DNA of 6,337 nt from JACZWZ01 sp964194935 (GTDB lineage Bacteria > Actinomycetota > Acidimicrobiia > Spongiisociales > UBA11373). The stretch lies in contig CAXMOL010000091.1 of assembly GCA_964194935.1 (NCBI GenBank), positions 1 to 6,337 of the forward strand, written 5' to 3'. Of the stretch, positions 6,004-6,337 are shown one piece after another. The notes under the pieces are model-generated. The model worked only from the letters and a program-made list of their open reading frames with translations. It ran no database searches and had not been told where the DNA came from. Every line of letters starts with the position of its first letter. The first letter of the stretch is position 1. The position numbers were made by a program, and so were the translations under genes.

Positions 6004-6134
6004 TCTCAGTCGGACTCCGTTGCTTCTTTTCTCTGGTGTGACGACTCTCGTTGCCGTCTCGACCGGGACCTACCGGGATTTTGCCGGGGTCGTAAGGACC
6101 TAAGCCTCTATCGGTTATCGACGATTTACGAAAC
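6004..6134. other. Intergenic stretch after the arsR-type gene
   Basis: About 130 bp without a recognisable gene. It has a pyrimidine-rich tract near 6019-6033, the short direct repeat ACCGGGA (6062-6068 and 6072-6078) and two GGACCTA copies. No convincing terminator hairpin with a T-run was found. A promoter for the gene at 6237 should lie here or overlap the operators, but I could not place one. Confidence 0.45.
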
Positions 6135-6154
6135 CATGTGAAAGATTTCACAAA
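6135..6154. promoter_or_regulatory. Palindromic operator 2, upstream of the membrane-protein gene
   Basis: CATGTGAAAGATTTCACAAA shares 17 of 20 positions with operators 1 and 3. Arms TGTGAA/TTCACA are perfect, with one mismatch in the outer TT/AA pairs. It is the first of a tandem pair, about 82 bases before ATG 6237. Confidence 0.85.
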
Positions 6155-6156
6155 TA

Positions 6157-6176
6157 CTTGTGAAAGAATTCACAAA
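6157..6176. promoter_or_regulatory. Palindromic operator 3, upstream of the membrane-protein gene
   Basis: CTTGTGAAAGAATTCACAAA has 7-base arms TTGTGAA/TTCACAA around AGAA. It begins 22 bp after the start of operator 2, about two helical turns, so two dimers could bind on nearly the same face of the DNA. It ends 60 bases before ATG 6237. Confidence 0.87.
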
Positions 6177-6236
6177 GAAGTGTGGGAGCTTGAAAGAAGC
6201 ACTCATATCTCAATACCGAGCAAGGAGAAATCTCGG

Positions 6237-6337
6237 ATGAAACGGAACAGATTGCAGTCGGTCGGCATCTTCCTGTCGGCGGTCGGGGTCATTTTCCTGA
6301 TCGCAGCAGGTGTTGCCTACCTCAAGGTGCAGGATGG
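6237..6337 (+). CDS. Small membrane protein, N-terminal part (3' partial)
   Basis: ATG 6237 follows AAGGAG at 6222-6227 with 9-base spacing, a good ribosome site. The first 33 residues are in the window: MKRNRLQSVG, then a hydrophobic segment (about 10-29, GIFLSAVGVIFLIAAGVAYL), then KVQDG at the window edge. It is an N-terminal membrane anchor with a basic cytoplasmic end and the remainder probably outside. The start recalls a family of small actinobacterial membrane proteins often mislabelled 'aromatic ring-opening dioxygenase LigA', which continue with KVQ(D/E)GYNSL; this is from memory and rests on very few residues. The two operators directly upstream make it the likely main target of the regulator(s) acting here. 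The gene runs off the window, so length and domains are unknown. Confidence 0.75.
   Translation, partial: MKRNRLQSVGIFLSAVGVIFLIAAGVAYLKVQD

Noticed and set aside
6059..6093. CGACC...GGTCG and CCGG pairs as a terminator after the arsR-type gene
   Set aside because: Arms are short and imperfect and no T-run follows; the ACCGGGA repeat is too short to mean much.
5615..6176. Reading the three palindromes as a CRISPR or as transposon ends
   Set aside because: Only three copies, unequal spacing (one more than 500 bp away, two abutting), no cas or transposase gene; position before starts fits operators.
6190..6204. TTGAAAGAAGCACTC as a fourth, degenerate operator
   Set aside because: It matches only one half-site loosely and lacks the second arm.

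Overview
The window looks like chromosomal DNA from a GC-rich actinobacterium, possibly a deep-branching lineage such as Acidimicrobiia. The pointers are high GC, GTG starts, an Eis-like acetyltransferase end, an actinobacterial type of MoeA, and the gene order moeA-moaC-moaB followed by a small membrane protein. The placement is inferred from protein character and gene order; no rRNA or tRNA gene is present to confirm it. I see no mobile element, CRISPR array, tRNA or rRNA.

Layout. Bases 1-231 (+) are the end of an Eis-like GNAT acetyltransferase. Its stop codon overlaps that of a convergent minus-strand group (989 to 228, 1535 to 999, 2218 to 1574). Read in its own direction this group is a PPOX-type flavin split-barrel protein, a membrane-anchored SAF-domain protein, and the undecaprenyl-diphosphatase UppP. 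A divergent intergenic region (2219-2379) separates it from a tight plus-strand operon, plsY-moeA-moaC-moaB (2380-5165), whose coding regions overlap by 4, 8 and 13 bp. PlsY makes lysophosphatidic acid for phospholipid synthesis; MoaC, MoaB/Mog and MoeA carry out an early and the two late steps of molybdenum cofactor synthesis. After a 116-bp gap comes a 93-residue protein with two membrane segments (5282-5563), in the place where actinobacteria often keep GlpR/SepX, the membrane partner of the MoeA-like protein Glp.

The right end is a separate regulatory unit: an ArsR-type winged-helix repressor (5653-6003) and the start of a small membrane protein (from 6237) that runs off the window. Three near-identical palindromes of the form TTGTGAA-N4-TTCACAA lie here, one in the leader of the arsR-type gene and two in tandem, 22 bp apart, before the membrane gene. 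They match the published operator form of the NADH-sensing repressor Rex, also fit the CRP/GlxR half-site pattern, and by position could equally be the ArsR protein's own operators.

Most genes here are ordinary housekeeping genes. The parts worth a second look are the triple palindrome with its ArsR/membrane-protein pair, and the possible minimal GlpR-like protein next to moeA.
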